Counted from the stretch's first letter, positions 21,801 through 36,600 are shown. The stretch is DNA of 64,000 bases from Simmondsia chinensis (GCA_018398585.1 JAGTTD010000020.1:23036350-23100349); one strand, 5' to 3'. A program made the numbers and translations. Notes: a model not told the origin generated them from the sequence alone.

Positions 21801-24800
21801 CAACAGCCAAACAATGAAGCTAATTAGAAGAGGAAAAGGAGACTTACCTTTGTTTGAAAAAGATCATAATTTTAGAAGCAGCACTTCTTGCCCAAACTCT
21901 CAAGCTTTTCTTTCGTCAAACAACTGAAGTCATTTGCTCCACAGCAAAAGTCTACTATCTGCACCACCCCATAATGTTTAAGAACAGAAATAAGAAGAGC
22001 ACAGTATTTGTTACCTAAATAAGGATTTTATGGTCTAAAAAAGGATTAAGAATAGCAGTATTTTCAAGAAAACAGAACACGTTTTGAATCTTTATGCTGC
22101 ATCCATCGTTCTTTTTCCCAAGACGTGTTGTTTTTCTGTCCATGTAACAGACATTATATAATGTTTCTCTTTCCCGTACATAATCTTCCAAAGGAGTTGG
22201 CATGCAAGGTCTCTGTATAGAACCCAAGTGAAATTTCTTCTCACAACCAATTGCAATTAGGTGAAGTAGCCAACTGATCATATTGATTTCTTCTCTGTTA
22301 CAATTCTCATATGGAACTCACATGTGCAATACTCAATAACTAGTTGCCATTATTAATTGGACTTGGTATATCAACAACATGGAGTCATGTATAAATTATG
22401 AGAGAGAATTGGAGTCAGTAGAGAGAGAAAAAGAGGATTCACCATGTCACCATCTTGTGCATACCAATGTAGCCTATTAACAACCTGCACCTAAAAATTT
22501 TGCTTTATTAGGTAGCTCCAACCAACGAGATTAGACCTGGCAATGGATCAAATTCTAATTATATTCAAGTAAATTCAAATCCAATTCATTCTAATTTAAC
22601 TGGATGTCTCCGAATTCAAATCGGAATCCAATTTGCCTTTTTCAGGTCTAATTGTTAAGTAGGGAAGGCAGTTGGACCAGAATCCATCTAATATCCATCA
22701 AACCTAATCCATTTATGATGGATTTGGATATAAAAAATGGGTTTAAATGGATTTAGATTTGGATTTTGATAAATGGGTTTTCGGTTGGGTTGGATTTGGA
22801 TAACATCAAATCCAATCCAGACCCAACCCAAATCTCACCTGAAATTATATTTAGTGTATAAGGATTATTAGTTAAGAGTTTTTCGAATAATTGTCTAATA
22901 TTATATTAAGGTGGCACCGGGACTGTTGTTGTTGTTGTTGTTGTATACATATTAAATGGAAAAAAAGAAAAAGACGCAATGGCTAGTCCAAATATTTACC
23001 TTTAAGGTACAATTATTACGTTATTATTATATATAATAGGGTTTAAATGGGTTATGGATTTGGGTCGGGTATCCGTTTAACCCGATAAATTTGGATTTGG
23101 GTTAAATTTTTATATAATAAAAAGATTTTTTTCTAGATTCGAGTTGGGTCGGATTTTTTCTGTAATAAATCTAGGTGAAGACAAACCCAATCCAAATTCA
23201 ACCCATTGCCTGTTAGGCTCAGAAGAATTTTCATTTTTGAAATAATCAATTTATCCTATCTGATAATTATTTCACTTAAATATAATTTGACATTTTACAT
23301 TAATGATTACACTTCTGCACGAATTCAAAACAAAGTAATATACTAGTATTATTAGGAAAATGTCTCAAAGTTTTTTGGAACTTTAAGTAGGGATGCTGTG
23401 AGGAGGCCAATCGATCGGGTGAAGCTCGATCAATCGGGAATGTTACGTAAGTCAAGGACGCCTGCAGTGAGCTCGCCAATCGATCGGTGAAATACCGATC
23501 GATCGGGAACCGCGTTTCCACGCGGGTATATATACGGACGTAGGTTACGTCAATTTGCATCCAATTTTCTTGAGAGTACTCCCAATGGCGCCGCCAAACA
23601 AAAAGAGAGAGAGGGAGAGAAAAGGAGTGATTGTAATTGTTCTTTTTTATTCAATAATAAAAGCTCCAATCTTCGCCCGTGGTTTTCTCCCCTTTCGATT
23701 GTAAAGGGGTTTCCACGTAAATCTTTGTGTCGTTTGTTTCTTTTCTCTTTTAGTCCATTTACTTCTCGTATTGTCGTGGTATTTGATTCGGATTGCATAC
23801 CGGGAGTAATAGTTTTTCCGCACAAATTGGTATCAGAGTCAGGTTATTCGAATTGGTACAATGGCATCAGGTATTAAGACCGAGGTAGAGAAGTTCGGAG
23901 GTCAAGGAAGCTTTAGCTTATGGCAAGTCCGTGTGAAAGGACTCTCGACTCAGAATGGCTTGAAGAAAGCACTGGATGGGGAAGAGAAGAAACCCGAGAC
24001 TATGATCGAGGCACAGTGGGAAGAGTTGGATGATAAGGCTCTCACGGCGATACAGATGTGTTTAGCAGATGAAGTTTTGACAGAGGTCTTGAAGATGAAA
24101 ACCTCAAAGGAGTTATGGGAGAAATTACTAGACATGTTTTGCCACAAGTCAATCACCAACAAACTCGCAGTGAAGCGTCGGTTATTCACTTTCCGTATGA
24201 GAGAAGGTACATCTCTTAAAAACTATCTTAGCGAGTTTACTTCTATCATACAAGAATTAAAGGAATTGGATGATGTCCCTAAGGACGAGGACCAAGCTAT
24301 GTTGTTACTGTGTTCGCTCTCTAATTCGTATAAGGGCTTCATAGAAAGCATGATATACGTGGGTAGGCCGACCATTACTGTTGATGAGGTGAAAAAAAAC
24401 CTTGTGAGTAAAGAACGGGTAGATAGGAAGTTATCTGACTCGGTGAATGACTCAGGTAGTGGTTTGTATGTGAGAGGTAGATCAAAACATAGGGATCCGA
24501 TGGTGGAAAAAAGTCTAGGTCTAAATCTAGACATAAGAACCTGTCGTGCCATTACTGTCACAAGAAAGGGCACATAAAGAAGAACTGTTACAAATATAAA
24601 AATAAATTGAAAGAAGGTAGCAGGGGTGATCAGGGCAAAAATAAGTCCGCTGAGACTAGTGTTGTAGAGGATGATAGTGATGGGGATTTTCTTTTAGTTG
24701 TTGATTCTTAGTTCAGGTCCAAGGATAAGTGGGTCATGGATTCGGGTTGTTCATATCACGTTAGTCCAAATAGAGACTGGTTTTTCACGTATAAGTCTAT

Positions 24801-27800
24801 ACAGGGTGGAGTTGTCTTGATGGGTAACGATGCTGCTTGTAAGGTAATAGGGATTGGGACAATTCGTGTGAGGATGTTTGATGAGGCTATTAGAACTTTG
24901 AGTGATGTACGTCACCTTCTGGAGTTGAAGAAAAACTTGTTTTCTCTAGGTACCATTGAGTCTAGTGGGTATAAGTATACTGCTGAAGGTGGAGTCATGC
25001 AGGTCAATAAGGGTGCTTTAGTTGTAATGAGGAAAAGGGTAGGTACTTTGTATGAGCTTGCAGGTACTACCGTGACAGGTTCAGTTGTTGTTTCCACATC
25101 TACTATGACAGATGCAGAGATCACAAGACTGTGGCACATAAGATTGGGTCACATTGGTGATAACGCGTTGTCTGAGTTAAGTAAAAGGGACTGCTTTGTG
25201 GTCAGTCAGCAGGACTGATGGATTTCTGTGAGCACTATGTGTATGGGAAGCAGGAGTCAGCTTCAAGTCAGCAGTGCATCAGACAAAGGATACATTAGAT
25301 TATATACATTCTGATCTGTGGGGACCTTCCGGAGTGGCTTCTAAAGGTGGGTCCAAGTATCTTCTAATGTTTACTGATGATTATTCACGTAAAGTTTGAG
25401 TCTATTTTCTGAAGCAGAAAAACGAAGTGCATGATGTTTTCAAGAAATGGAAGATTCTGCTTGAAAAATAGACAGGGAAGCCGATAAAGAGGTTGAGGAC
25501 TGATAATGGTCTTGATTTTGTTAAAGGTGACTTCACTCGATTTTGTGAAGATCATGGTATAGTCAGACACAGGACATGTATAGGTCGACCTCAGCAAAAT
25601 GCAGTGGCTGAAAGATTGAACAGGACGTTACTTGAGAAGGCTCGATGTATGCTTTCAAATGCAGGCTTGAAAAGAGAATGGTGGGCAGAAGCAGTTAGCA
25701 TGGCTTGCGATCTTGTGAACAAGACATCGCATTCTCCATTGCAAATGAAGACACCTGAAGAGGTATGGTCTGGTTCTACTTCTAATTATTCTCAGATTAA
25801 AGTATTTGGTTATCCTGCATATGCTTTTGTTAATGATGGAAAGTTGGAGCCTAGGGCCAAGAAATGAACCTTTCTTGGTTATTCGCCATGTGTGAAGGGA
25901 TATAGGTTGTGGGATCCCAGTGCTCAGAAGTTTCTAACTAGTAGAGATGTTACCTTTGATGAGTCTGCTCTACTACATCCGCCACACAAACCTTCCATTG
26001 ATGGTGATTCAATTCAGGTTGAGATACCTGATGTTACACAGATACAGTCAAATCAGCAGGTCATTCAGCTAGAGAGTATTCCGACACCTCAGGTACGGGT
26101 TTCTGATGTTGTTATTGATAATGCAGAAAAAGGTCAGTAGGTGGAGAATAACACTATAGCTGCTGGTAGACAGAGGCGACAGATCAGGCATCTAGAGAGA
26201 TATGGGTATGAGGAGATAATTGCTTATGCCCTTACTACTGTCGAGTCTTTAGATGACAGTGAGCCGACTTTGTATTCAGAGGCTGTATCGAGATCAGATG
26301 CTGAGAAGTGGCTCGTTGCTATGAATGAAGAGATGCAGTCTCTTCATAAGAACCAGACATGGGACCTGGTGAAGCCTCAAACAGGGAAAAGACTGATTTG
26401 TTGCAAATGGATCTTCAAAAGAAAAGAGGGTATTCCTAGAGTTGAAGATGCAAGATACAAGGCACGTTTGGTAGCTAAAGGCTACAGTCAGGTACAGGGT
26501 GTTGATTTCCATGATATATTTTCACATGTAGTTAAACATAGTTCGATTCGTGCGCTTTTGTCTTTAGTTGCTATGCATGACTTAGAGCTTGAGCAGTTAA
26601 ATGTAAAGACTGCATTTTTGCATAGTGAAATAGAAGAGAGTATCTATATGCATCAGCCCGAGGGCTTCGTTGTAAAAGGAAAGGAAGATCATGTATGTTT
26701 GCTTAAGAAGTCTTTGTATGGTTTGAAGCAGTCTCCTAAGCAGTGGTATAGGAGATTTGATCAGTTCATGACAGGTCATGGGTACATCAGGAGTAAGTAC
26801 GACTGCGTGTACTTCAGAAAGATTGATACTGGCTCTTTTGTTTATTTGCTTTTATACGTTGATGATATGTTGATTGTAGCACGAGACATGAAGGATGTTG
26901 ATGACTTGAAATCTATGTTGAAGAGTGAGTTTGAGATGAAAGATCTTGGAGCAGCTAAGAAGATTTTAGGCATGGGGATTCGTAGAGACTGAAAAGCCTG
27001 AAAATTATACTTGTCTCGAGAGAAGTATATTGAGAAGATATTAGACAGGTTTCATATGAAGGATGCTAATCCAGTTGGGATGTCCTTAGCAGCTCACTTC
27101 AAACTTTCAGCATTGGATTCACCTCAAACTGAAGAGGATGTCGGTACATGTCTCGGATTTCCTATTCTAGTGCAGTGGGCAGTATTATGTATGTGATGGT
27201 TTGTACGCTTCCAGATATTGCTTTTGCAGTGAGCAGAGTCAGTAGGTACATGGCGAATCCAGGTAAAGAGCATTGGCATGCGGTGAAGTGGATTCTCAGG
27301 TATCTTCATGGAACTTCTGATATTTGTTTGGAATATGGGAAAAGTAAGTGTTGCTTGGTTGGGTACGTAGATTCTGATTATGGTGGAGACCTCGATAAAA
27401 GGAAGTCCACATCAGGATATGTGTTTTGTTTAGGCGACACAGCTATCAGTTGGAGAGCGTGTTTACAGTCTATTACAGCACAATCCACTACCGAGGCCGA
27501 GTATATGGCAGTCATAGAAGCATTCCAAAAAGCCGTCTGGTTGAGAGGTTTGATTAGTGAGATCAGTGCTGAGCAGGGCACTGTTAGAGTCTACTGTGAT
27601 AGTCAATCCGCCATTCACCTAGCGAAGGATCAGATGTCACATCATGACAGAACGAAGCATATAGATGTGAAGCATCATTTTACAAGAGATTTGATTGATG
27701 AGCAGAAGGTGGAGTTGAAAAAGATTGGGATTGAGGACAATCCAGCTAACATGTTCACTAAGGTACTACCAGAGAGCAAATTCGAGCATTGCTCGAATTT

Positions 27801-30633
27801 GGTGGGTCATTGCGTTTGATGTGTGTTAGCCCCGGTTGAGAGGGTGTTTGTGGAGAAGGTGGAGTTATTTTATTGTTGATGTTAATTTTGAGCCAAGGTG
27901 GAGATTTGTTAGAAAAATGTCTCAAAATTCTTTGGAACTTTAAGTAGGGATGCCGTAAGGAGGCCGATCGATCGGGTGAAGCTCGATCGATCGGAAATGT
28001 TATGTAAGTCAAGGATGCCTACAGTGAGCTCGCCGATCGATCGGTGAAATACCGATCGATCGGGACCCCCCGACCAATCGGGAACCGCGTTTCCACGCGG
28101 GTATATATACAGACGTAGGTTACGTCAGTTTGCATCCAATTTTCTTGAGAGTATTCCCAGCGGCGCCGCCAACCAAAAAGAGAGAGAGAGAGAAAAGGAG
28201 TGATTGTAATTCTTCTTTTCGATTCAATAATAAAAACTCCAATCTTCGCCCGTGGTTTTCTCTCCTTTCAATTGTAAAGGGGTTTCTACGTAAATCTTTG
28301 TATCGTTTGTTTCTTTTCTTTGATTTGGATTGCATACCGGGAGTTATAGTTTTTCTGCACAAGTATAGATATATAACTATGACAATCCTCGTTTGGGTTA
28401 TTAAATAATTTGTTTGTACTTGCAACCAGAAAATCAGATAACTCTCTAAGATTTAAATTATGCATAGCAAATAGTTGAAGAGTTTAGGGAGCAATTAGAC
28501 AGCTAGAAACTCAAATGGGTGGCTACAAACAAAAATCGGGTGAGACTTAAAATGACTATAACTTTTGATCCATGAGAAGTTACAGGCCCCATTATATATC
28601 AAAACGAAACTCTCAAACCGAACTATGCGTCCCCCCATGTTTTGCCACTGGTCTCCCCTATTTTTCTCACATTCAGCCTTTAGACATGTTTTTGGGCCAT
28701 TTTTGCATTTTTTGATGTAGTGGCATATTTGTAATTTTTGCAATATAGGGTTTTTGCTAATTTTCCTATAAAAACTCCTTATGGATGACTGTTTGCTCAT
28801 TCCAAAATTTTACCTAATAAAAACCCTAGCATTTTCTTCATCATTTTCAGATTTCAAGTTGTTTCGATCTTTACGTGTTCAATATTGAATTTTACGTTTC
28901 AATCCCGCATCAATAAACATTTATTTGTCTTAGATTCAGAGAGTATTTGGACTAAAATTTGATCCATTCTCAAGTCTAAACAAGATCAAGGGGAAGAGTA
29001 TACGTGCCTCTTGAAGCTTCTCCAACTTTGTAAAATGGCGTCCATAGGATGAGTAACGCGTACCATGCAAGAAGGGTGCAAGATACACATCAAGCTTTTT
29101 CTGCACCAACACAAATAACTCAATATTACTACTCCCTCTGTTGCAAAATAATCATCACCTTTTTAAAAAAAAAGCAATATTCTTAGTGCCTCAAGGGCTC
29201 CCGCCTAAGCAGGGTCTGGGGGGATGGATATACGCAACCTTCCGCCTTCAAGGCGCTACCCAAAGAGAGGCTGTTTCCGAGAACCCCCAACCTGAGGGGT
29301 GTACGAGGACTTCCCAGAAGGTCACCCATCTTGGTACTACTCTCGTCCAAACATGCTTAACTTCGGAGTTCTAATGAGATCCGATATTTGCGTGTCAGTA
29401 CCCTCTTAGTAAATCATCACCTTTTTAAAACACATACAAGTAGAAAAATAATTCTTTGCAATAGTTTTTCCTATTGTACCTTGACATCCTAACTATTCTC
29501 ACGTAGAAGTAGCAAAACTTGACATGACATTATAACACGAAATGAAGATGAGTTTGTATCGGGTTTTTGGAGCCGAGTTGAATTTTGGTTGAGACATTTA
29601 GCCTGTTTAGGTAATAGGTTTTTTATGCATCAAAGTTTTATTTGGTTTAGTAGTTATCTTTATCTTATTGTCAGGAAAGTAGTTTTCTAGTTGAGTTAAT
29701 ATTTAATATTTTATCATATAGATATGCTTATTCTATAAATTCAACTTTGTAAATTCACTGTTCTCAGTTTTGGAATACATATTATTGAGTTTGTATTGAT
29801 CAGCAAGTTGTTATAAATCAGTTTAACTCGGTCTCGAACTAGCCGGTCGAAGAAGAAGAAGACTTTCCATGAAAAGACTTGACGAAGCATTTCTGGTGAA
29901 CACACAGCCTGTGCATCCTCAATATTGCCACCATTGTCTATTATCCGCATAGCCGCTTTAACAGCCTGCCAAAATTTTAAAGAAAGCTAAGATATGGAAG
30001 ATAAGGCTCGATTTGGTATGGTTTTCAGTTTACAATCTTTTATTTTTGAGAAACTAAAACCCAAATTTTAAAAAGAACTTTTTTCATTTTTGATTTTTCG
30101 TTTTCAGTCAAATTAGAAAAAAATTTAAAATAAGAACTAAAAAAAAAAACACCATTTTACCAAATAATGGTGTTTAGTTTTTAAAAACCCAAAAACTACA
30201 AATAGACCATGATACTAAAAAGGCCTTAATTAATATCGCATAAGCACCTCAAACCATGGAATCAAATCGCAATTTATAGTCGTGGTCCCCGTTTAGTGGA
30301 ATCAAAACATGTTGGGTTTTTCGGGGGGGAAATAAGCTGCTTTTGGGCCGTATATTTGCTCAAATTTGAATGAATCCCACAAAATCATCATAAAAATTGA
30401 TATACAACAAATTTTGAGCAGTTGTTCCATGATAGACCATAAAGCTCAAAAAAGCTTGCTTTTCCTTAAAAACCTTGACACAAACACCGCAACCAATCAC
30501 ACAATGTCTGCAACGCACCGCTTCTATAACAACATGATGCAATTGTATTCTATAGGAATCACAATTTTCATTCCCTTTTGATAAATTTAACCCAATAAAT
30601 ACATTTATAAATAGGTTTTCATAAATATATCAT

Positions 30634-30665
<32 letters not shown>

Positions 30666-33600
30666 TGCACGCGCGCACAAGCAACAAGGGTGGCTATTAC
30701 GAAAACATACCTCAACTGCAACCTCCACTTTTCCTTTAGTAACATTCTCATCCAATCCATTTCTGGAGGAAGAATACAAGGATGGAATTTTTTGATTCTT
30801 CATGAATTCATTCATATCAAATGAAGCGTTGGCTTCTTCAATCAAAGCAGTTACCCTAAAGGACAAAATTAAAGCACAGGAAAATGACAGCCAAAATTTA
30901 AACAAAAGCATTAACATTTTCTTTTTTGTAACCGTGTTGTCTAGGCTAGCCTATGTGTGCCTTGACTAACTCCTGATTTGCATCGCATGCACTGCCAGCT
31001 CGAAAGTTTCCCTATTTGCAACACAGCAAGTTGGGGAGCACAAACCCAATATATGGGCGAATGAATTGGTTGAGGTACAAAAGCGTAATTTACCCAAAAA
31101 AAAGGGAAGTCACTACACCCTCTCACTAGCTAGACTTTCATACAAGGAAATTCCATACATACTATGTCCTACTAGAATTAGAGCCGGAAAAATTTTACAC
31201 AACACAAATATAGTAAGCTTAGGTCGGGGTTTTTTGAGTCATTTTGAATTTGGTTCAATCGTTTGACACGATTAAGAAATTGGGTTGATTTTTTTTGGGG
31301 TTGAATCAACATGTTTTTAACACGTTTAATTTATTTATTTAGTTATGTCGGATTATTTGAGCTTTATACTATAACTATAATATATATCTTGCTATAGGCA
31401 CATCAACATGAAATTATTTGAACTATGTTTGATCATGTTAAATTTCATAAGAATTCTAAATATGTTACATACTTAATGCTAGTGTCAATTGTATAAGCAT
31501 TATTGACATAGTTGACAAATTAGTACGTAATAAAATAAATGCACCGATATAATTCACCGAGCAAGTCACAAGCCACTAGTTTATTAATTGTGTTAGGTAA
31601 GCATCAAGGGTTCCAAACCATTTAATAAACGGGTTGGGTTAGTTCGGGTCAACCCCTTGTCTAAAACTCTCAGCATGACATAAACAAGTAACCCATGAGC
31701 ACAAACCCAAACTTGACATATAATGAAACATCTGGTCCAAGTATCTTACCACTTGATCCAAACCGATAGGGTTAAAAGAAGCATTAACATGATAAAATAT
31801 TCCTTATTAAGGACTCCACGTGTGAGTTTAATAAGAATACCACATAGAACTTGTGAGAGAAAATAGATCAATGTAAAAACCTAGTAGGTTACTTCACTTA
31901 AAGTCAATTAGTTCTAGAATTAAACCCTACTGGACTAATACGTGGACCTCATATATTCCAACTCCGTGGGTCAAACCTAATGCAATCAAATTTAACACTT
32001 ACCTCCTCTCAACTCCGGGGTCAATTTCAAATGATGAACTGCTTGGTCTATGCGAAAGGAGCTTTGATGAACTACCAGTGCTGAGTTTCTTGCATGAATT
32101 TGTTTGGTTCTCACATTTCCCTGAGTATGACTTCAAGAAATTTTTCGATGGACTGCTTCCAATATTGCCCCTTGGCCTGATCATGATGTGATCTTGTGAA
32201 GCCTGAAGTATCAAATTATTAAGATTTTGATTGGCTCGACAAAAACCATTTTCCTTATAGTAAATTTTCTACATAAAATATTTTAAATTATCAATATATT
32301 TTCTTAAACAATTTTGTCTTTCTCGCTAAAGATAATAATTTCATTCTATAAATTTATATAAAGTTGAAGTTTATAACATGAAATTACTATAGAAAATATT
32401 TTCTCCGCTATAAAGGAAAATATTTTCCCCTTTCTTTGAGGGAAAGTCAATTTCACTGCATAACTTTGCATAACAATTAGGGTTTCGAGCACATAAGGTT
32501 GAGGAATGCTCGGAAGATTACGAGGGTAATGTGAAAGAAAATGACTTCTCATAATAGACGTTTTCTTAAAGATAATTTTTGCTATTTATTCTTATGAACA
32601 AGCAATAGAATCGACTAAGACATATTCATCAAAAACACACCGCAAAATTAATAAATAGGATTATTGGGTTAATTGGATTTATTGTTATTACTTATGCCTA
32701 TAATTTTTAGAAGAGCATTTTGTAGTTTTTCTATATTGGAAAACCGTTAATGATTTTGCATTCCTAAACATGTTTTCCAAATGAAAAAACAGAAAAAGAA
32801 AATTGGAGATAAAAAAAAATTGATAATGGAAAATGAAAATTGTTATCTATTTCTAAAAAAAGACCTAAACTTTACCTTCTTAGGAGCTTCAGAACCAACT
32901 TTCCCATAAATTTCATAGGCACTACTCATCTTCTCCACCTGTTTTGTTATCTTCTCCATAGCATTATTCGTGGCCAATACGTGCTCTTGAACATGCTTTT
33001 TCTTGCTTCCTTCACCAGGAAATACAATATGATTCCTCAGTGGGGTACCAAGTTCTGGGACAATTTCATGGTCCCTGATGAAAATATGTATTAAGAGTAT
33101 ATAACGAATCAGCTTAAGCCTTTGGAACAATTTGATTCATTAACATGTTGTCACACTCTTGTTTGCTAAGAGGTCACATGTTTGAATCACATTAGGCCCC
33201 ACTTTCACTATTGACTTAGTTTAAGTATAAGGTATGACCTGAGTCTATACAATATCTATACTTTAAGCCTAATGGACATTTGTATAAGGGGACATATGTC
33301 AGAATATATAACCATTCTTGGACCTTAACCAATCAACTTAAACTTTTGGGACAATTAATTTCTTGACGTGGTAACAAAGCCTTATTGAACAAGAGGTCAA
33401 GAGTTTCAATGTATTTCAAGCACAAGGTATGGGAGAACCTATACATTATCCACACTTCAGGAGGCATATTTTAAGGGTATATTATTATTCTTAGACCTTC
33501 ACTCATTAACTTAAATTTTCTAAATAGACGATTACATCAACGATATATTAAGTGACAAAAAACTCATCATCGAGAAGTTATAAGATTTTACTAACAGAGA

Positions 33601-36600
33601 TATTTATTCACAACTGACAGGCAATATACCAAGACGCGTTTCGGAAGTAGATTATCCCATGCTCTTGGAACGATATTCATATCTCCTTCAAAAGCAATGC
33701 TCCTGACAGCATATAACCAACAATCCAAATGATAACTTAGTCATATAGTTTCCTTCTATTAGGAAAGTACCCAAGAATTAGATTCAATTTATATGTGAAA
33801 GACTATGTCAGAAAGACATTAAGAAGATAAAAGAGAAAGAAAAAACAATAACATATAAATTTTACGTGCAAAGGGAGCCGGCCAAGCCTCCAAGCAGCCC
33901 AAGCAATAGCTTAGGGGCCCAATTTGTTAAGGACTCCTTTTGAAAATTAATTATAATATCTGTTTACTTCTACGATATATCACATTGGACAAATAATAAT
34001 CTATGTATAGTACATACAAACACAAATGATTGAAATAGTAGACAGTATTATAATACTAAGTGAATTCTTTTATACATGCATTAGTTGACCTGGGCCCTCC
34101 ATTAAAAAGTATACACCAATCAAACCTTATTTTGGGTCCTCATAATCTCAAGACCGGCCTGTGTGAAAAACCCTTAAATCAAGGGCAAAACATTAAGTTG
34201 AAATCCTGGATCTCTCTTAAAAAATCTTCTATTTTCGCGAGCCTTACACTGCCACCATAGGCCTCAATTTCTAAATCGAGAAATAAGTTCGAGACACAAT
34301 ACAACAACAAAGCATCTATATAGGCAGAACTTGAAACCCCATATCTCTTTAAAATAATCTGCTATGTTCCCGAGCCCTCTGCTACCACCACATACCTCTA
34401 TTTTTAAATCAAGACATAAATTCGAACCGCAACACGATAGTAAGCAATAGTTCAAAATTTCAAGTTATGATCACCTGGGTAAGCATTTGCGGTGATGATA
34501 AGCTTTAGGACAACGACGACAAACCGCAAACTGCAACTCATGAAACTTTCTATCTTCCAGTTTCCCACATTCATGACATTTATGGGCAGGACATGCAAAA
34601 GAGTCCCCTCTAGCAATGTTCTTCTCGAGTTCAGCTTCATTCTTAGATTGAAGTGCTTTTGCCACGCATTTAGGATGATAAAAACGGCCACAGTCACCAG
34701 CAGTACAAGGAAATACCTGAAATTAGAGGGAAATGGAATGAGAATACTCACCCCATCAAAGGGTAAAGAGGGGTAAGAATAATGGAGGTTAAACCCTTGT
34801 TGTTGTCTAACAAATTATTTTAGGCTAACGGGGGATACGTTTTAATCCTCGTTGCCCCTGTTACCTCATTTTCTTTACCACCAAATTGGAAATAAAGAGA
34901 GGGAAGGTAAAATTTTGTATAATTTTGTTCTTGTTTTGACTATAACTCTTTTTTTCTTACATATATACCCAGTTAGTCAAATAAAAGTAACTTATTTATC
35001 CCTCTTTACTAACATAACCAAACAAGGATAGATAACCTCTTACTTTCCCCTCTTTACCCTCTTTAATCAATTGTCAAACAAAAACTTGCTCCAACCCAAT
35101 TTACCTCTAAAACCAAACCCCACCCCAAAATTCCTTTTTAGCCTCCCTTACGTACCCCTCTTTTAAGCAATAAGGATATGACACCATTTGAGTATTCTAC
35201 ATCCAATCTTTACTTGAATTGCTGGATATGGTGTATTAGGCTACTCGTTCCTAAAGTATGGGGTTTTGGATTTGATACTTGTCTTCCCTTTTCTCTAAAT
35301 ATTAGTGGCCCTACTTAAAACAACATTATACCTCCTTCCCATTGTAAAAATTAAATAACTGATCTTTACTTTTATGTCAAGATGTAAGGAGATATTTGAG
35401 GAATCAAATCATGATTCGCAATAGCAGTGTCACAGAAGAAGTTGCCGCAGCCATTATAGCAATTGGATTTTGATTTTAAGTAACATAAGCTTCCTTTAAG
35501 CTTTATATTTCCAAAAATTGAAGGCCCAGTAGTCATTCTTTACATTTCTGATAGTTTTAAATGCATTGTGGAGGCTATTATAGAAGTGCCGCTACGAAAT
35601 GAATTTCATGAAAGAAAGCTACAAAACATGAGCTCCCTCACCATTTAAATAAAAGTAGCGGTAGAACATGAAATAGCAAAATGTGGTCTTTAACTCTTCC
35701 ATTCAAATTGTTGGGTCATGTGTGAAACCTAGTTGTATTGGACGTTATTTACAAGATATAAGATTGGGCCTATCCTATTTTGACTCATCAGATATTAGGG
35801 TTTTAGTGTGGTGAATCTATATATACAAAGGGGTAATGTTAAAATTAAGGTTGAGGAAGAGCTGAAAGTTGAGACGTCTCATGTAACTTTCAAAGATATA
35901 GTAAAATTATTGTGTTCCCCTCCATGGATATAGGCTTTAACTAAACCACGTAAATTCCGGTGTTATTGATTTTATTCCCCAATCGGCTTTTTTGTGTGAT
36001 TGTTATTTCAATTTAAAGTTTGTGTATTGGTGATTCTAACAATTGGTATCAGAGCCTCATAAAAACACCCATATAGAACAGGAAGAATTTCATTGAAAGG
36101 GTCCAAGAAGTGATACCTTTGCATTAGAAGATACATCGGAAGAGCCCAACTTGCCACAAATAGAACATTGATGCTGCTGATACTGACAGTTCTTGCACAA
36201 GAAGTTTGCTACAGCCTGCAGTGTCAGTATTATGGTCAAAAGTAATCAACTAAAGGGAATCATATAACTTTAAGCATGCCATTATGCGATTGGTCGTTAT
36301 GTAAACAATCCATTTGTAGCCGGCATATATACCTTATTTTGTTCATTCAAACTTATTCACAAATGTATTTAGATGTTAAAAATATCAACGAGGTACTAAA
36401 ATTAAAGAATGCATGAGTATTCATTCAAATGTTTGTAAGCATGAGACTTAAAAGAAACTTTTGTTCCCTTAAAATACCTAAAATGATAGCAACCCGTTAC
36501 ATGTTGTCCTCAATAGCCCCGTAAATCATAACACAAAAGCAAAACGTGGTTTGATTCCATACTATGTATATATGCATATACAGAAATGTGGAAAAAAAGA

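Larger units (their letters stand above)
23350..28361 (+). mobile_element. Ty1/copia retrotransposon, decayed, in an EDM2-like intron
   Basis: 5012 bp bounded by the 5-bp duplication AGTAT (23345-23349 and 28362-28366). Order is LTR, primer-binding site, gag, protease, integrase, reverse transcriptase, RNase H, LTR, which is the copia order. It lies between the EDM2-like exons 29008-29100 and 22443-22484, antisense to that gene. The reading frame is broken in several places, so it cannot be autonomous. Confidence 0.95.

Noticed and set aside
23861..27819. An active copia element
   Set aside because: At least two frame changes and several in-frame stops, with LTRs that have diverged.
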